Shown here: in pieces, positions 42,893 to 53,354 of the stretch
Position numbering within the stretch: the first letter of the stretch is position 1
How the letters are laid out: the number at the start of each line of letters is the position of its first letter
Assembly (NCBI GenBank): GCA_013335115.1
Contig: JAAXWQ010000008.1
Coordinates: forward strand, 1 to 64,000
Source of the DNA: Chlorobiaceae bacterium
Lineage (GTDB): Bacteria; Bacteroidota; Chlorobiia; Chlorobiales; Chlorobiaceae
DNA: 64,000 nucleotides
Direction: 5' to 3'
The notes under the pieces: model-generated
Database searches by the model: none
Told to the model about the DNA's origin: nothing
Seen by the model: only the letters and a program-made list of their open reading frames with translations
Position numbers and translations under genes: made by a program

Positions 42893-43312
42893 TCAGGCTG
42901 AGGCTTTCAGGAGATGGTCGTTCAAGAGGAACTTCCTGCCCCAGAAGAGCCAAAGACGTACGGTGTCGACCGGCTTGCCGATCACTTCCGCGATCTGGTT
43001 GTGCTTGAGTCCCGTAAGTTCCGACAGGAGCACCGAGAGCTTGATGTCTGCGGCCCAGGCCTTGAACGAATCGAACACTCCTCGCGTACTGCCGTTTGGA
43101 TCATCGATGCTGAGTTGCGTCTGCTGTCCGTAAGTATCCATGTAGCACTCCCGGAAGGTCCTGATGACCTCGGTTTCCGGTGCTTCGAGATTTGTATTGA
43201 GGTAGGTGCAGCTCACCAGCTCTTCCGAGGCCTTCTCACTGCCGGTCATCCAGTAAGCCAGGCTGTATATGTCGTCGATGAGATCCATCGGTGTTTTCTT
43301 GATCTGAATCAT
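42893..43312 (-). CDS. Short ECF-sigma-like protein, degenerate
   Basis: 139 residues. The first half resembles sigma region 2 (DLIDDIYSLAYWMTGSEKAS, with the typical A..LT......A pattern), and the C-terminal half resembles region 4 with a helix-turn-helix (HNQIAEVIGKPVDTVRLWLF). The middle is poorly conserved and the DNA-melting residues of region 2 are not obvious. It may be a divergent sigma factor, or a regulator derived from one. AGGAGG lies upstream of the ATG. No anti-sigma gene is adjacent. Confidence 0.65.
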   Translation of the reverse strand: MIQIKKTPMDLIDDIYSLAYWMTGSEKASEELVSCTYLNTNLEAPETEVIRTFRECYMDTYGQQTQLSIDDPNGSTRGVFDSFKAWAADIKLSVLLSELTGLKHNQIAEVIGKPVDTVRLWLFWGRKFLLNDHLLKASA

Positions 43313-43482
43313 GATCGCCTCCTGAAATTGGATAATTTTTGTCCTGTTTAAATGTAGGTAAAAAAAGGGGACATGTCCAGTTTTTTTTTATGAATCTTTG
43401 AAAAAATGTTTCTTACTTCTTCCCTTGTCGGCCCTGCCAGCCATCCGATATGCAACATTGTCAAACCTGAGGTCCCAGCACC

Positions 43483-44550
43483 ATGAAGAGAGATTACCGA
43501 GAACTTCTCAATCCGGCCCTGCAGCAGATCGGCGTGTACAAGGTCGAGGGGGGCCAGGAGGCCGAGGTCAAGCTGAACCAGAACGAAAGCCCGTTCGACC
43601 TTCCCCTGTGGCTCAAGGAGAAGATCCTCGGGGAGTTCAGGGACGAACCATGGAACCGTTACCCGGACATCCTGCCGTACCGGGGCATGGAGGCCTATGC
43701 CGCTTTCCTCGGCCTCACTCCCGATTCGGTCGTCATGAGCAACGGCTCGAACGAGATGCTCTACACCATCTTCCTCGCCTGCCTCGGTGCCGGCCGCAAG
43801 GTGCTCATTCCCGAGCCGTCGTTTTCGCTCTACGAAAAGATCGCCCTCTTGCTCCAGGCGCAGGTGGTCGAGGTGCCGATGCTGCCCGAACTCGACTTCG
43901 ACGTCGATGCGGTGATTGATGCCGCCACGAGGGAGAAGGTCGATTTCGTCGTGCTTTCCACGCCGAACAATCCTACCGGCAAGTCGCTGTCATATGCCGA
44001 AATCGAACGCCTCCTCCAGGCCGTGGACGCCATCGTGCTGGTGGACGAGGCCTACATCGAGTTTTCAAGGGAGGAGTCGGCCCTCGGGCTGATCGGACGC
44101 TATCCGAACCTCATCGTGCTGCGCACCATGTCCAAGGCGCTTGCCCTGGCCGGCATGCGCATCGGCTTCGCCATCTCGAACCCGGCGCTCATGGCGGAGA
44201 TCACCAAGCCGAAGATACCCTTTGCTTCAGGGCGCCTGGCCGAGATCACCCTGGTTAACGTGCTGGAGAATTATTCGCTGGTCACCGATGCCGTGGACTA
44301 CATCCTCGGTGAACGCCGGAGGCTGCAGGTGGCGCTTGCGGCCATCGACGGCGTCAAGGCGTTCGAGAGCGATACGAACTTCCTTATCATCAGGGTCGAC
44401 GACGCCTTCAAGGTGTTTTCGGGTCTCAAGGACTCCGGCGTACTCGTCAGGAACGTTTCCGGCTATCCGCTCATGGAGAACTGCCTCCGTTTCAATGTCG
44501 GGCTCAGGGAAGAGAACGACCGCCTCCTTGAACTGTTGCGCAAGCTCTGA
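43483..44550 (+). CDS. hisC: Histidinol-phosphate aminotransferase
   Basis: 355 residues, PLP-dependent fold type I. Visible: KLNQNESPFDLP near the N-terminus, NGSNEMLYTIF cofactor-phosphate region, LSTPNNPTGKSL, the LVDEAYIEFS aspartate strand, and the Schiff-base lysine in RTMSKALALAGMRIGF. Converts imidazole-acetol phosphate to histidinol phosphate in histidine synthesis. The RNA methyltransferase gene begins 2 bp after its stop. Confidence 0.95.
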   Translation: MKRDYRELLNPALQQIGVYKVEGGQEAEVKLNQNESPFDLPLWLKEKILGEFRDEPWNRYPDILPYRGMEAYAAFLGLTPDSVVMSNGSNEMLYTIFLACLGAGRKVLIPEPSFSLYEKIALLLQAQVVEVPMLPELDFDVDAVIDAATREKVDFVVLSTPNNPTGKSLSYAEIERLLQAVDAIVLVDEAYIEFSREESALGLIGRYPNLIVLRTMSKALALAGMRIGFAISNPALMAEITKPKIPFASGRLAEITLVNVLENYSLVTDAVDYILGERRRLQVALAAIDGVKAFESDTNFLIIRVDDAFKVFSGLKDSGVLVRNVSGYPLMENCLRFNVGLREENDRLLELLRKL

Positions 44551-44552
44551 GC

Positions 44553-45095
44553 ATGGCCCGCTTCCGCCAGCTCGCAGGCGACGAGATGGGGCGGTTGAGC
44601 CCCGGGTCGTATGCCGGCGGCCCAAGGCACCCGGTGACGCTGGTATTGCATAACATCCGGAGCATGTGGAATGTCGGGGCGATGTTCCGGAGCGCCGATG
44701 CCGCCGGGATTGAGAAAATCGTCATCACGGGCTACACGGCAACCCCGCCAAGGAAGGAGATCGACAAGGTTGCGCTCGGCGCGCAGGAGACGGTCCCCTG
44801 GGAGCATTGCGTGGACCCTTTCGAAGCGGTCGGGAGGCTGAAGCGCGCCGGGCGCCGGGTGTTTGGCCTTGAGATCGCCGAGAACAGCCTACCTTACGAC
44901 GGACTGGCTTCCGGTGATTTTCCCGCGGCAATCATCGTCGGCAACGAAGTTGAGGGGATCGGTGACGAGCTCCTCTCCCTGTGCGATGAAGTGCTTGAAA
45001 TCCCGCAGTACGGCACCAAGCACTCGTTGAATGTCGCCGTCGCGGCCGGCATCGCCATGTTCGAGTGCGTCAAGGCATTTCGGTCGGGTGAGTGA
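44553..45095 (+). CDS. SpoU/TrmH-family RNA 2'-O-methyltransferase
   Basis: 180 residues containing the three knot motifs: LHNIRSMWNVGAMFRSADAA, AAIIVGNEVEGIGDEL and IPQYGTKHSLNVAVAAGIAMFE. Binds SAM in a deep trefoil knot and methylates a ribose in tRNA or rRNA; the target base cannot be told from sequence. There is no N-terminal L30-like substrate domain. Tightly linked to hisC. Confidence 0.92.
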   Translation: MARFRQLAGDEMGRLSPGSYAGGPRHPVTLVLHNIRSMWNVGAMFRSADAAGIEKIVITGYTATPPRKEIDKVALGAQETVPWEHCVDPFEAVGRLKRAGRRVFGLEIAENSLPYDGLASGDFPAAIIVGNEVEGIGDELLSLCDEVLEIPQYGTKHSLNVAVAAGIAMFECVKAFRSGE

Positions 45096-45164
45096 ACTTT
45101 GCGCGTCTTATCCGGTTTATATTGTATATTGTGTTCCTTCTCCTCGACGAATAAACGTAGTGCC

Positions 45165-45959
45165 ATGCTTCATTACAGGAAACATCAAGTTTCGGAAGAC
45201 GCCCCCTGGGTGGTCTTTGTGCATGGTGCAGGGGGCAGCTCCTCGATCTGGTTCATGCAGATCAAGGAGTTTGTGAAGCACTTCAACATCCTCCTCGTCG
45301 ATCTTCGCGGCCATGGCAAATCGAAGCAGATTCTCGCCGCCAAGGAGGAGCATCACTACAATTTCGAGGACATTACCAGGGACATCCTCGAGGTGATGGA
45401 TGAACTTCGCATCGACAAGGCACATTTTATCGGCATCTCCCTCGGCACGATCCTGATCAGGAACCTGAGCGAGCTTGCTCCGGAGCGCGTCGAATCCATG
45501 ATCCTGGGTGGGGCAATCATCAGGCTGAACGTGAGGGCCAAGGTGCTCGTCACGGTCGGCAACATGTTCAAGAGGATGATTCCTTACATGTGGCTCTACA
45601 GCTTCTTTGCCTGGATCATCATGCCGCGGGCACGCCACCGACAGTCGCGCCTGCTCTTCGTGAATGAGGCAAAGAAGGTTGCGCAGAAGGAGTTCATGCG
45701 ATGGTTCAAGCTCACTTACGAGATCAACCCGCTACTGAAATATTTCGAGGAGAAGGATACCGGCATCCCGACCCTGTACCTGATGGGCGAAGAGGACTAC
45801 ATGTTCCTGCCCGCCGTGGAGTACATCGTGACCCGCCACACCAACTCCTACCTCCAGGTGATCGGCAACTCCGGCCACGTCTGCAACATCGACCAGCCCC
45901 GCGAGTTCAACGCCAGGGCGATCCGGTTCCTCAAGGAACTGGCACCCGTCGCAGCGTGA
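45165..45959 (+). CDS. Alpha/beta hydrolase
   Basis: 264 residues from the ATG at 45165 (the frame opens earlier, into the spacer). Contains VVFVHGAGGSSSIW (oxyanion HG), DLRGHGKSK, the nucleophile elbow GISLGTILIRN and a final GNSGHVCNID histidine. A cap with a hydrophobic stretch (MIPYMWLYSFFAWIIMP, about 140-157) could associate with membrane. Related to esterases and C-C hydrolases; substrate unknown. Confidence 0.85.
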   Translation: MLHYRKHQVSEDAPWVVFVHGAGGSSSIWFMQIKEFVKHFNILLVDLRGHGKSKQILAAKEEHHYNFEDITRDILEVMDELRIDKAHFIGISLGTILIRNLSELAPERVESMILGGAIIRLNVRAKVLVTVGNMFKRMIPYMWLYSFFAWIIMPRARHRQSRLLFVNEAKKVAQKEFMRWFKLTYEINPLLKYFEEKDTGIPTLYLMGEEDYMFLPAVEYIVTRHTNSYLQVIGNSGHVCNIDQPREFNARAIRFLKELAPVAA

Positions 45960-46057
45960 ACGTCGTTACACGTAACGCGTAATCCGAAAGAATAGGTCTG
46001 ATAAGTTCAATGGTTCATATGGGTTAAGAGCTGAGGCTGTGGTAACGCATCGCTCTT

Positions 46058-46091
46058 CATTATCCATTGTCCATTATCAATTATCCATTCT
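46058..46091. repeat. Degenerate ATTATCCATTGTCC-type short repeats
   Basis: Three or four imperfect copies of the string (A)TTATC(C/A)ATT(G) run in tandem just downstream of the pth stop codon on the opposite strand. Such strings are common at gene ends in many genomes. No function can be assigned. Confidence 0.45.
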
Positions 46092-46094
46092 CTT

Positions 46095-46664
46095 CTAAAT
46101 CCCCGCCCGGTTGAAGTTCGTCATGGCGTACTCGACACCCATCGACGCGAAGGCCAGGACCGCCTCGTGACAGACCGCCACAACCCGATCGACCGTCGGT
46201 TTCTCATCCTCCACGAATTTCGAGAGCACGAATGAGGAGAGCGAAGCCGGCATCTGCTCCTGTCCCACACCGACCCTCAGGCGGGCAAACTCCTCGCTGC
46301 CGAGGCTCAGGATGATGTTCTTCAGCCCGTTCTGACCTCCGGCCGAACCTTTTGCCCTCATGCGGACCGAGCCCAGCGGGATGTTGACGTCGTCACAGAC
46401 CACGAGCAACTGCTCCCGGCTGAACTTGTAGAAGTTCATGGCCGCCACGACGGCCTGCCCGGAGAGGTTCATGTAGGTCATCGGCTTGACCAGCAGGAGG
46501 GGGCCGCCCGGGCAGGTGATTTTCGCGAACCGGTAGTTGCCCCGTCCCGAGGAAAACGATCCTCCGTGCATCTTTGCGAGGTGGTCGATGACCTCGAAGC
46601 CGATGTTGTGCCTGGTTCCTGCGTACTTCGCTTCGGGGTTGCCGAGGCCGACGATGAGTTTCAT
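46095..46664 (-). CDS. pth: Peptidyl-tRNA hydrolase
   Basis: 189 residues. Contains the opening VGLGNPEAKYAGTRHNIGFE with the catalytic histidine, KPMTYMNLSGQAV, and VCDDVNIPLGSVRMRAKGSAGGQNGLKN. Releases tRNA from stalled peptidyl-tRNA in the cytosol. Monocistronic on the minus strand, convergent with the hydrolase gene and divergent from hppA. Confidence 0.96.
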   Translation of the reverse strand: MKLIVGLGNPEAKYAGTRHNIGFEVIDHLAKMHGGSFSSGRGNYRFAKITCPGGPLLLVKPMTYMNLSGQAVVAAMNFYKFSREQLLVVCDDVNIPLGSVRMRAKGSAGGQNGLKNIILSLGSEEFARLRVGVGQEQMPASLSSFVLSKFVEDEKPTVDRVVAVCHEAVLAFASMGVEYAMTNFNRAGI

Positions 46665-46914
46665 GGGGTAGTGTCAGTTCTTCGTTGAGTCAGCAGGTGA
46701 ATATAGCAGTGCGAGGGCATGAAAAGGCAATGGAAGCGATGAAAAAGTTTCATTCCCGTTGCATGGCAAAGAGCCCTTTTTCATGTTTTCTTGATGAGTT
46801 ACGGGAAAAAGTTGCTACCTTGGAAAATCCTGTTTTTCAGCAGGGCAGTTCTTTCTCAGTCACCTAATGCTCCTGCTGATAGTGGTCCTTCTGTAATCAA
46901 GTAACACAGAGAAA

Positions 46915-49344
<2,430 letters not shown>

Positions 49345-49373
49345 GAGGGCAAAAGCAATTCTCATTGTTGAGC

Positions 49374-49401
49374 ACAAAGGGCCGCATCTGCGGCCCTTTG
49401 T
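49374..49401 (+). terminator. Hairpin terminator after hppA
   Basis: ACAAAGGGCCGCA and its complement TGCGGCCCTTTGT form a 13-bp stem with a 2-base apex, followed by ATTTGG. It lies 30 bp past the hppA stop and before the convergent nuclease gene. Confidence 0.8.
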
Positions 49402-49437
49402 ATTTGGCCCGCGCGGCCGGAATTTCAACGAGCCAGC

Positions 49438-50553
49438 TCAATCGGCCACGTCGAGCTTCAGTAGCAGCGGCAGGTGGTCGGAGTAACCGCCACGGTATTT
49501 TCCCTTTTCGTACGTCGGGTACAGCTTCTTTCCATCCCCCTCCATCATATGCGGAAAGAAAAAGGTACCGAAAGCTTTCCGTCCCAGCCTGAGGCCCCGG
49601 TTACCCAAAAGGCCCGCTGAGACAAGGGCCTGATCTATCCTCTCCCAGTGCCCCCGGTAGGCATAGCTGCCACCCGCAAGGACGTCGTTCCAGCAGTTAT
49701 AGAGCAGGCGATCGCCGTGCGCCAGGACATTATTCCGGTCGAACGACGACCCGAGCACTTCTTGCAGCGAGCGGTTTTCCGGATGGTCGTTGAAGTCCCC
49801 CATAACGACGATGCAGGCTTTTTTATTGCGGGTCCGGAGGCTGTCGACGAGATGCCTCGCCACCTTTGCGGCGGCAATCCGGTTTGGCTCGCTCCATGCG
49901 GTGTCGAACGAACGCGAAGGCCAGTGGTTGAGCACGACGCTGAATGCGTGGTTCGAAACCGTAAACCCCGCCACGATAACGTCACGCGTCAGGTGGCCAT
50001 TGGGAAGGGAGACCCGATAGTGCTTCGCTCCGTTGAACGATACTGTCCCCGGGTTCCAGGCAAGGCCGATGTCGATGCCCCTCGGATCGCGGCTTTCATG
50101 GTAGGCAACAAGCCAGTTCCCGAGCCCGGCAGCCGCAATCGTACCGGCGAAGACCTGGCGGTTTTCCGATTCAGCGAAGGCGATGATATCGGGACCGCGC
50201 CTGAAACGGGGATCGCTACTGACACCCCTGATCACGGCCGCGATCCTGACCCGTTTCAGCAGCAGTTTCTTTTCCGTCCATTGTAGCCTGCCCTGGGGCG
50301 TGAACTCATCGTCTGCAGTGTTTGGATCGTTCCTTGTATCAAAGAGGTTCTCGACATTCCACCACAGAATCATCAGCTCTTTTCCGTTGTTTGTGTAACT
50401 GTTTCTTTTACTGTTACTTGGGCTTTTTGCTGGAGGGCTTTTTTTCTGATTTATTGCTGTTATTTGCTGTTCATTTGCTGCTAATTTGCTACTATGAGGA
50501 AGGCAACAGCAAATTAGCAGCAAACAAAGAGCTTTCAGGGAGCGTATGAGCAT
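49438..50553 (-). CDS. Endonuclease/exonuclease/phosphatase-family protein with N-terminus replaced by the inserted element
   Basis: 371 residues. From residue 61 (MILWWNVENLFDTRND) to the end it is a normal EEP metal-dependent domain: WWNVENLF, DIIAFAESENRQV, GLAWNP, VVMGDFNDHPENR and SDHLPLLLKL. Residues 1-60 come from the integrated element, because the crossover repeat lies at codons 63-67. They contain a signal-like start (MLIRSLKALCLLLICCCLPH) and a polar Lys/Ser/Asn linker. The ancestral N-terminus survives beyond the right end of the element at 58132-58225. Frame is kept through the junction. It overlaps the divergent integrase start by 8 bp. Confidence 0.85.
   Translation of the reverse strand: MLIRSLKALCLLLICCCLPHSSKLAANEQQITAINQKKSPPAKSPSNSKRNSYTNNGKELMILWWNVENLFDTRNDPNTADDEFTPQGRLQWTEKKLLLKRVRIAAVIRGVSSDPRFRRGPDIIAFAESENRQVFAGTIAAAGLGNWLVAYHESRDPRGIDIGLAWNPGTVSFNGAKHYRVSLPNGHLTRDVIVAGFTVSNHAFSVVLNHWPSRSFDTAWSEPNRIAAAKVARHLVDSLRTRNKKACIVVMGDFNDHPENRSLQEVLGSSFDRNNVLAHGDRLLYNCWNDVLAGGSYAYRGHWERIDQALVSAGLLGNRGLRLGRKAFGTFFFPHMMEGDGKKLYPTYEKGKYRGGYSDHLPLLLKLDVAD
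50354..50366. repeat. Left attachment repeat of the integrated element (attL core)
   Basis: ACATTCCACCACA here is repeated exactly at 58119-58131. Read on the minus strand it encodes the LWWNV part of the conserved EEP motif. Left of it is the body of the EEP gene; right of it begins element sequence. Confidence 0.85.
50474..50524. repeat. 17-bp inverted repeat at the left element end, with TTTGCTGTT-like direct repeats
   Basis: TTTGCTGCTAATTTGCT (50474-50490) is perfectly inverted at 50508-50524 across a 17-nt spacer. Directly before it lie related strings ATTGCTGTT and ATTTGCTGTT (50452-50470). The right end holds similar TTGCTGCT, TTGCTGTT and TTTGCTGT strings at 58042-58076. They are candidates for arm-type integrase or excisionase sites and may also regulate the integrase promoter. 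The left repeat also codes for part of the new signal-like N-terminus on the minus strand. Confidence 0.6.
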
Positions 50554-51715
50554 GGAAACTGTATCGGTTAAGTTGGGGAAGCGGAAGCAGGGGAAGAGCG
50601 GTCGGATAAGCCTGTACCTTGTGTACTACAAGGGTTCTGTTCCGGGGCCTGATGGGAAGCTGAAGGCGCTCAGGGATTACGAGTACCTGAACCTCTACCT
50701 GGATGACAAGCCGAGAACGGCGGCCGAGCGCGAGCACAACAAGAAGATACTTGAGCTTGCCAATTCGATCAAGGCGAAACGGGAATTGGAAATCAAGAAC
50801 GGTGAATATGGCTTTGATGCCGGAGTGAAAGCTAAATCCCTCTTCCTTGAGTATTTCAAGGCTGAGGCAGAGAAGAAAGCCAAACCGGACGATACTGGGA
50901 ATTGGGCCAGTACGCTGAAGCACCTGGCCGGCTTTGTCAAGAAGCGGTATTCTCCAAGAATCACGTTCAGCCAGATTGATAAGACGTTCTGCGAGGGCTT
51001 CAAGGACTATCTGCGGGAAGATGCAAAGACGAGAACGGGGAAGCCACTGGCATCAGCTTCTCAGGGTGCGTACTACGGGAAGTTCAGGGCCTGCCTCAAC
51101 AAGGCAGTCAATGATGGGGTTCTCTCTCTCGATCCAGCAAAGGGCGTGCAGCGGCCTAAGATCGTTTCCCACAAGCGGGAATATCTGACCTTCGATGAGC
51201 TTCAAGCAATGGCAAAGACCGAGTGCCGGAATCCCTCCTTGAAGCGGATGTTCTTGTTCTCATGCCTTACTGGATTGCGTTTCTCGGATTGTCACAAACT
51301 GACCTGGGGAGAGGTGCAGCGGTATGGTGACGGGTGGCGGATCGTGTTTCACCAGCAGAAAACGAAAGGCTTGCAGTATCACGACATTTCACGGCAGGCG
51401 CGGGAGCTGATGGGCGAACAGGGCGCATCTGGCGATCGGGTGTTCTTCGCCATAAGCGAGTACTCTTCATACCTCAGTATCGTTCTCAGGGAATGGGCTT
51501 TGAAGGCTGGAATCTCAAAGCACCTGACGTTCCACTCAGGTCGCCATACGTTCGCCGTGTTGCAGCTTGAGAACGGAACGGACATTTACACCCTGAGCCG
51601 GCTGATGGGGCATAGAGAGATCGAGGTAACAGCCATTTACGCCGATATCTTGGATAAGACGAGGCGCGAGGCGATGACGCAGCGGATTCCAGAAATTGCC
51701 GGTCTGAGGCTGTAA
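50546..51715 (+). CDS. int: Tyrosine recombinase (phage-type integrase)
   Basis: 389 residues. An N-terminal arm-binding region and a SAM-like core-binding domain (about 95-200) precede the catalytic domain with Arg245 (TGLRFSD), His330-x-x-Arg333 (HSGRHTFA), the GHREI histidine and nucleophile Tyr365 (TAIYADIL). The close of the N-terminal part (DYEYLNLYL) resembles the Bacteroidetes/Chlorobi-type integrases with an Arm-DNA-bind_5 domain. It catalyses insertion into and, with a helper, excision from the EEP gene. GGGAG precedes the ATG. Confidence 0.95.
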   Translation: MSMETVSVKLGKRKQGKSGRISLYLVYYKGSVPGPDGKLKALRDYEYLNLYLDDKPRTAAEREHNKKILELANSIKAKRELEIKNGEYGFDAGVKAKSLFLEYFKAEAEKKAKPDDTGNWASTLKHLAGFVKKRYSPRITFSQIDKTFCEGFKDYLREDAKTRTGKPLASASQGAYYGKFRACLNKAVNDGVLSLDPAKGVQRPKIVSHKREYLTFDELQAMAKTECRNPSLKRMFLFSCLTGLRFSDCHKLTWGEVQRYGDGWRIVFHQQKTKGLQYHDISRQARELMGEQGASGDRVFFAISEYSSYLSIVLREWALKAGISKHLTFHSGRHTFAVLQLENGTDIYTLSRLMGHREIEVTAIYADILDKTRREAMTQRIPEIAGLRL

Positions 51716-51747
51716 CGGCTGAGATCAAGACACAACAAGGGAGAATC

Positions 51748-51921
51748 ATGGAGCAGGTTATCGAGTTCATTGAGGCGGGTTCGTTTGAGGCGGCTGCCGA
51801 GGCCGTGAAGGGTTTGAAATCCGGCATTGAATGGAATTATGGGGACGACGACGGAGAGCCGACAGATGCCGAGTATTGGTCTGATGCGCAGTGCGGGATG
51901 CTGAGTTCTTCGCCGTGTTGA
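51748..51921 (+). CDS. Small element ORF, acidic (57 aa)
   Basis: Starts 32 bp after the integrase stop with GGGAG 6 nt upstream of the ATG, a good ribosome site. The product is acidic with EFIEAGSFEAAAEAVKGLKS followed by a DDDGEPTD patch and a Cys-containing tail. No family recognised. It overlaps the following GTG-started ORF by 31 bp in another frame. Confidence 0.5.
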   Translation: MEQVIEFIEAGSFEAAAEAVKGLKSGIEWNYGDDDGEPTDAEYWSDAQCGMLSSSPC

Positions 51922-52109
51922 GCGACATTCATTCGGCGCGGCTGTTTACCGGAAAGGACCGGGAGTACTTCCGGCTGGTGGCTGTGTTGCGTCTCCAAGC
52001 CATTTCCGGCAGTGATGCCGCGAGGATCGAGCTTGAACAGGCAATCACGACGGGGGCGTTGTCGGTAGCGGCGGAGTTGCGCCAGACGGGTCGAGGCGGC
52101 AAGAACTGA
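51891..52109 (+). CDS. Small element ORF (72 aa)
   Basis: Begins at a GTG within the end of the previous ORF. It encodes a helical product (DAEFFAVLSDIHSARLFTGK, then EYFRLVAVLRLQAISGS) with a C-terminal basic end. It could bind DNA or a partner, but no domain is recognised. Start codon and coding status are uncertain. The next gene begins about 20 bp later. Confidence 0.5.
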   Translation: MRDAEFFAVLSDIHSARLFTGKDREYFRLVAVLRLQAISGSDAARIELEQAITTGALSVAAELRQTGRGGKN

Positions 52110-52129
52110 AAACTTGGCAGGGGGTGGTT

Positions 52130-52948
52130 ATGAAAAACGGATGGGCTTTATACATGGCAGACAATCGAGACCTGAAGACCGTTTTGTTGAAAGCGCGGGG
52201 TGTCGATTGGTGTGAGGCCTACAAGGCAGCAACGGACGTAAGTGGTAGCCGCGAGGAGTGGCGGTATTACGGGCAGTTTATGACGGATGACTCACCAGAT
52301 AACAGATGGCTTGATATATGTGAGCGAGAGTTTTCCGGGATCAGTTACTGGCGTCACATGACAGCCGATGAGATCATGATAGAGATAAACGGTACCAATG
52401 GAGAGTGCCGCTGGGCGTTCAGCAGGATTTTGAGGCGGTATTGGTCGGCTTGCGTGTCCTATTTGCTGGATATCGCACCGACGAATGAATGGGAGACTTA
52501 CCTGCTGGACCGATTCCAGGACAAAAGGGTTCTGATGGCCGAAGAGGTTCCAGTTTGGAGCGGGAAGGATGAGGATTGTTCGGTAAAATCTTGCCGGTTT
52601 CTCGATGAGCTTCAGCCTGTGAATATCAGAATCCTTTTTGAACGGGTGTATGCAATACAGGAGATTGAGGGGATTTTGGCGGAGCTTGCAGCCGCGAACA
52701 CTTCGGCAGCAATAGGTGATGGTGCTCCAAGAGACCAGGCCGAAGGGCTGGAGAGAGCGAAGCGGGGAGGGAAAACCAAACTCCCTGATGATGTTTTTAT
52801 GAGCGAGATTTTCCCGGGGCTTGATAAGGAGTTCCCTTGGGGCGGAAAGAACGAGGGGCTAATTGCGCGTTGCCGTGAAATCGGGGCGCAGTACGACGTT
52901 TCGGGTTCCACAATTAAGCGGAAATTCTATGATGCGCAGGGGCAATAA
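52130..52948 (+). CDS. Element protein of unknown function with a C-terminal HTH-like end
   Basis: 272 residues from the ATG at 52130, which has AGGGGG upstream (a GTG at 52124 is in frame). The N-terminal two thirds are mixed alpha/beta with many Trp and acidic residues (WLDICEREFSGISYW, CRWAFSRILRRYW). After a charged linker (about 205-225) the last 50 residues contain a likely helix-turn-helix (LIARCREIGAQYDVSGSTIK). Not a family I can name. Position between integrase and excisionase suggests a regulator or replication accessory. Confidence 0.6.
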   Translation: MKNGWALYMADNRDLKTVLLKARGVDWCEAYKAATDVSGSREEWRYYGQFMTDDSPDNRWLDICEREFSGISYWRHMTADEIMIEINGTNGECRWAFSRILRRYWSACVSYLLDIAPTNEWETYLLDRFQDKRVLMAEEVPVWSGKDEDCSVKSCRFLDELQPVNIRILFERVYAIQEIEGILAELAAANTSAAIGDGAPRDQAEGLERAKRGGKTKLPDDVFMSEIFPGLDKEFPWGGKNEGLIARCREIGAQYDVSGSTIKRKFYDAQGQ

Positions 52949-53057
52949 ATCGGGGTAACATGGGGTTATAACCTGATTAGTTACCCCTGCTATTCCTTCC
53001 GACCTTTCCCATAGCAACACGGCGTAAGCCGGTTTTCTCAATCAAAGAAAATGAGCT

Positions 53058-53354
53058 ATGGGACTTCCAGAACTTGAACAGATCAATGACCGCTTGCAGC
53101 GGATTGAGGGGCTTCTTGTTGCCAACAAGAGCGTCCTGAACATGCGAGAGGCGGCGATTCTTACAGGGCTTTCGATTTCGCACCTCTACAAGCTGACCAG
53201 CACGGGGGGGATCCCCTGCTTCAAGCCGACAGGAAAGGCGATATACTTCAACCGCGAAGAGCTTGAAGGCTGGATGATGCGGGGTCGGAAGGCGACGTCT
53301 GAAGATATCGAGGGTGCGGCGGCTAATTATGTGGCGTTGGGGAGGATGGGATGA
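53058..53354 (+). CDS. Excisionase-like helix-turn-helix protein
   Basis: 98 residues. After a short coiled-coil start (LPELEQINDRLQRIEGLLV) comes a MerR/Xis-type winged helix-turn-helix of the HTH_17 kind: NMREAAILTGLSISHLYKLT, then the wing GIPCFKPTGKAIYFNREELE. In mobile elements such proteins act as recombination directionality factors or replication initiator helpers. Its stop overlaps the primase start (ATGA). Confidence 0.82.
   Translation: MGLPELEQINDRLQRIEGLLVANKSVLNMREAAILTGLSISHLYKLTSTGGIPCFKPTGKAIYFNREELEGWMMRGRKATSEDIEGAAANYVALGRMG

Noticed and set aside
46685..46867. 60-codon ORF upstream of hppA
   Set aside because: No ribosome site or family; more likely the hppA leader.
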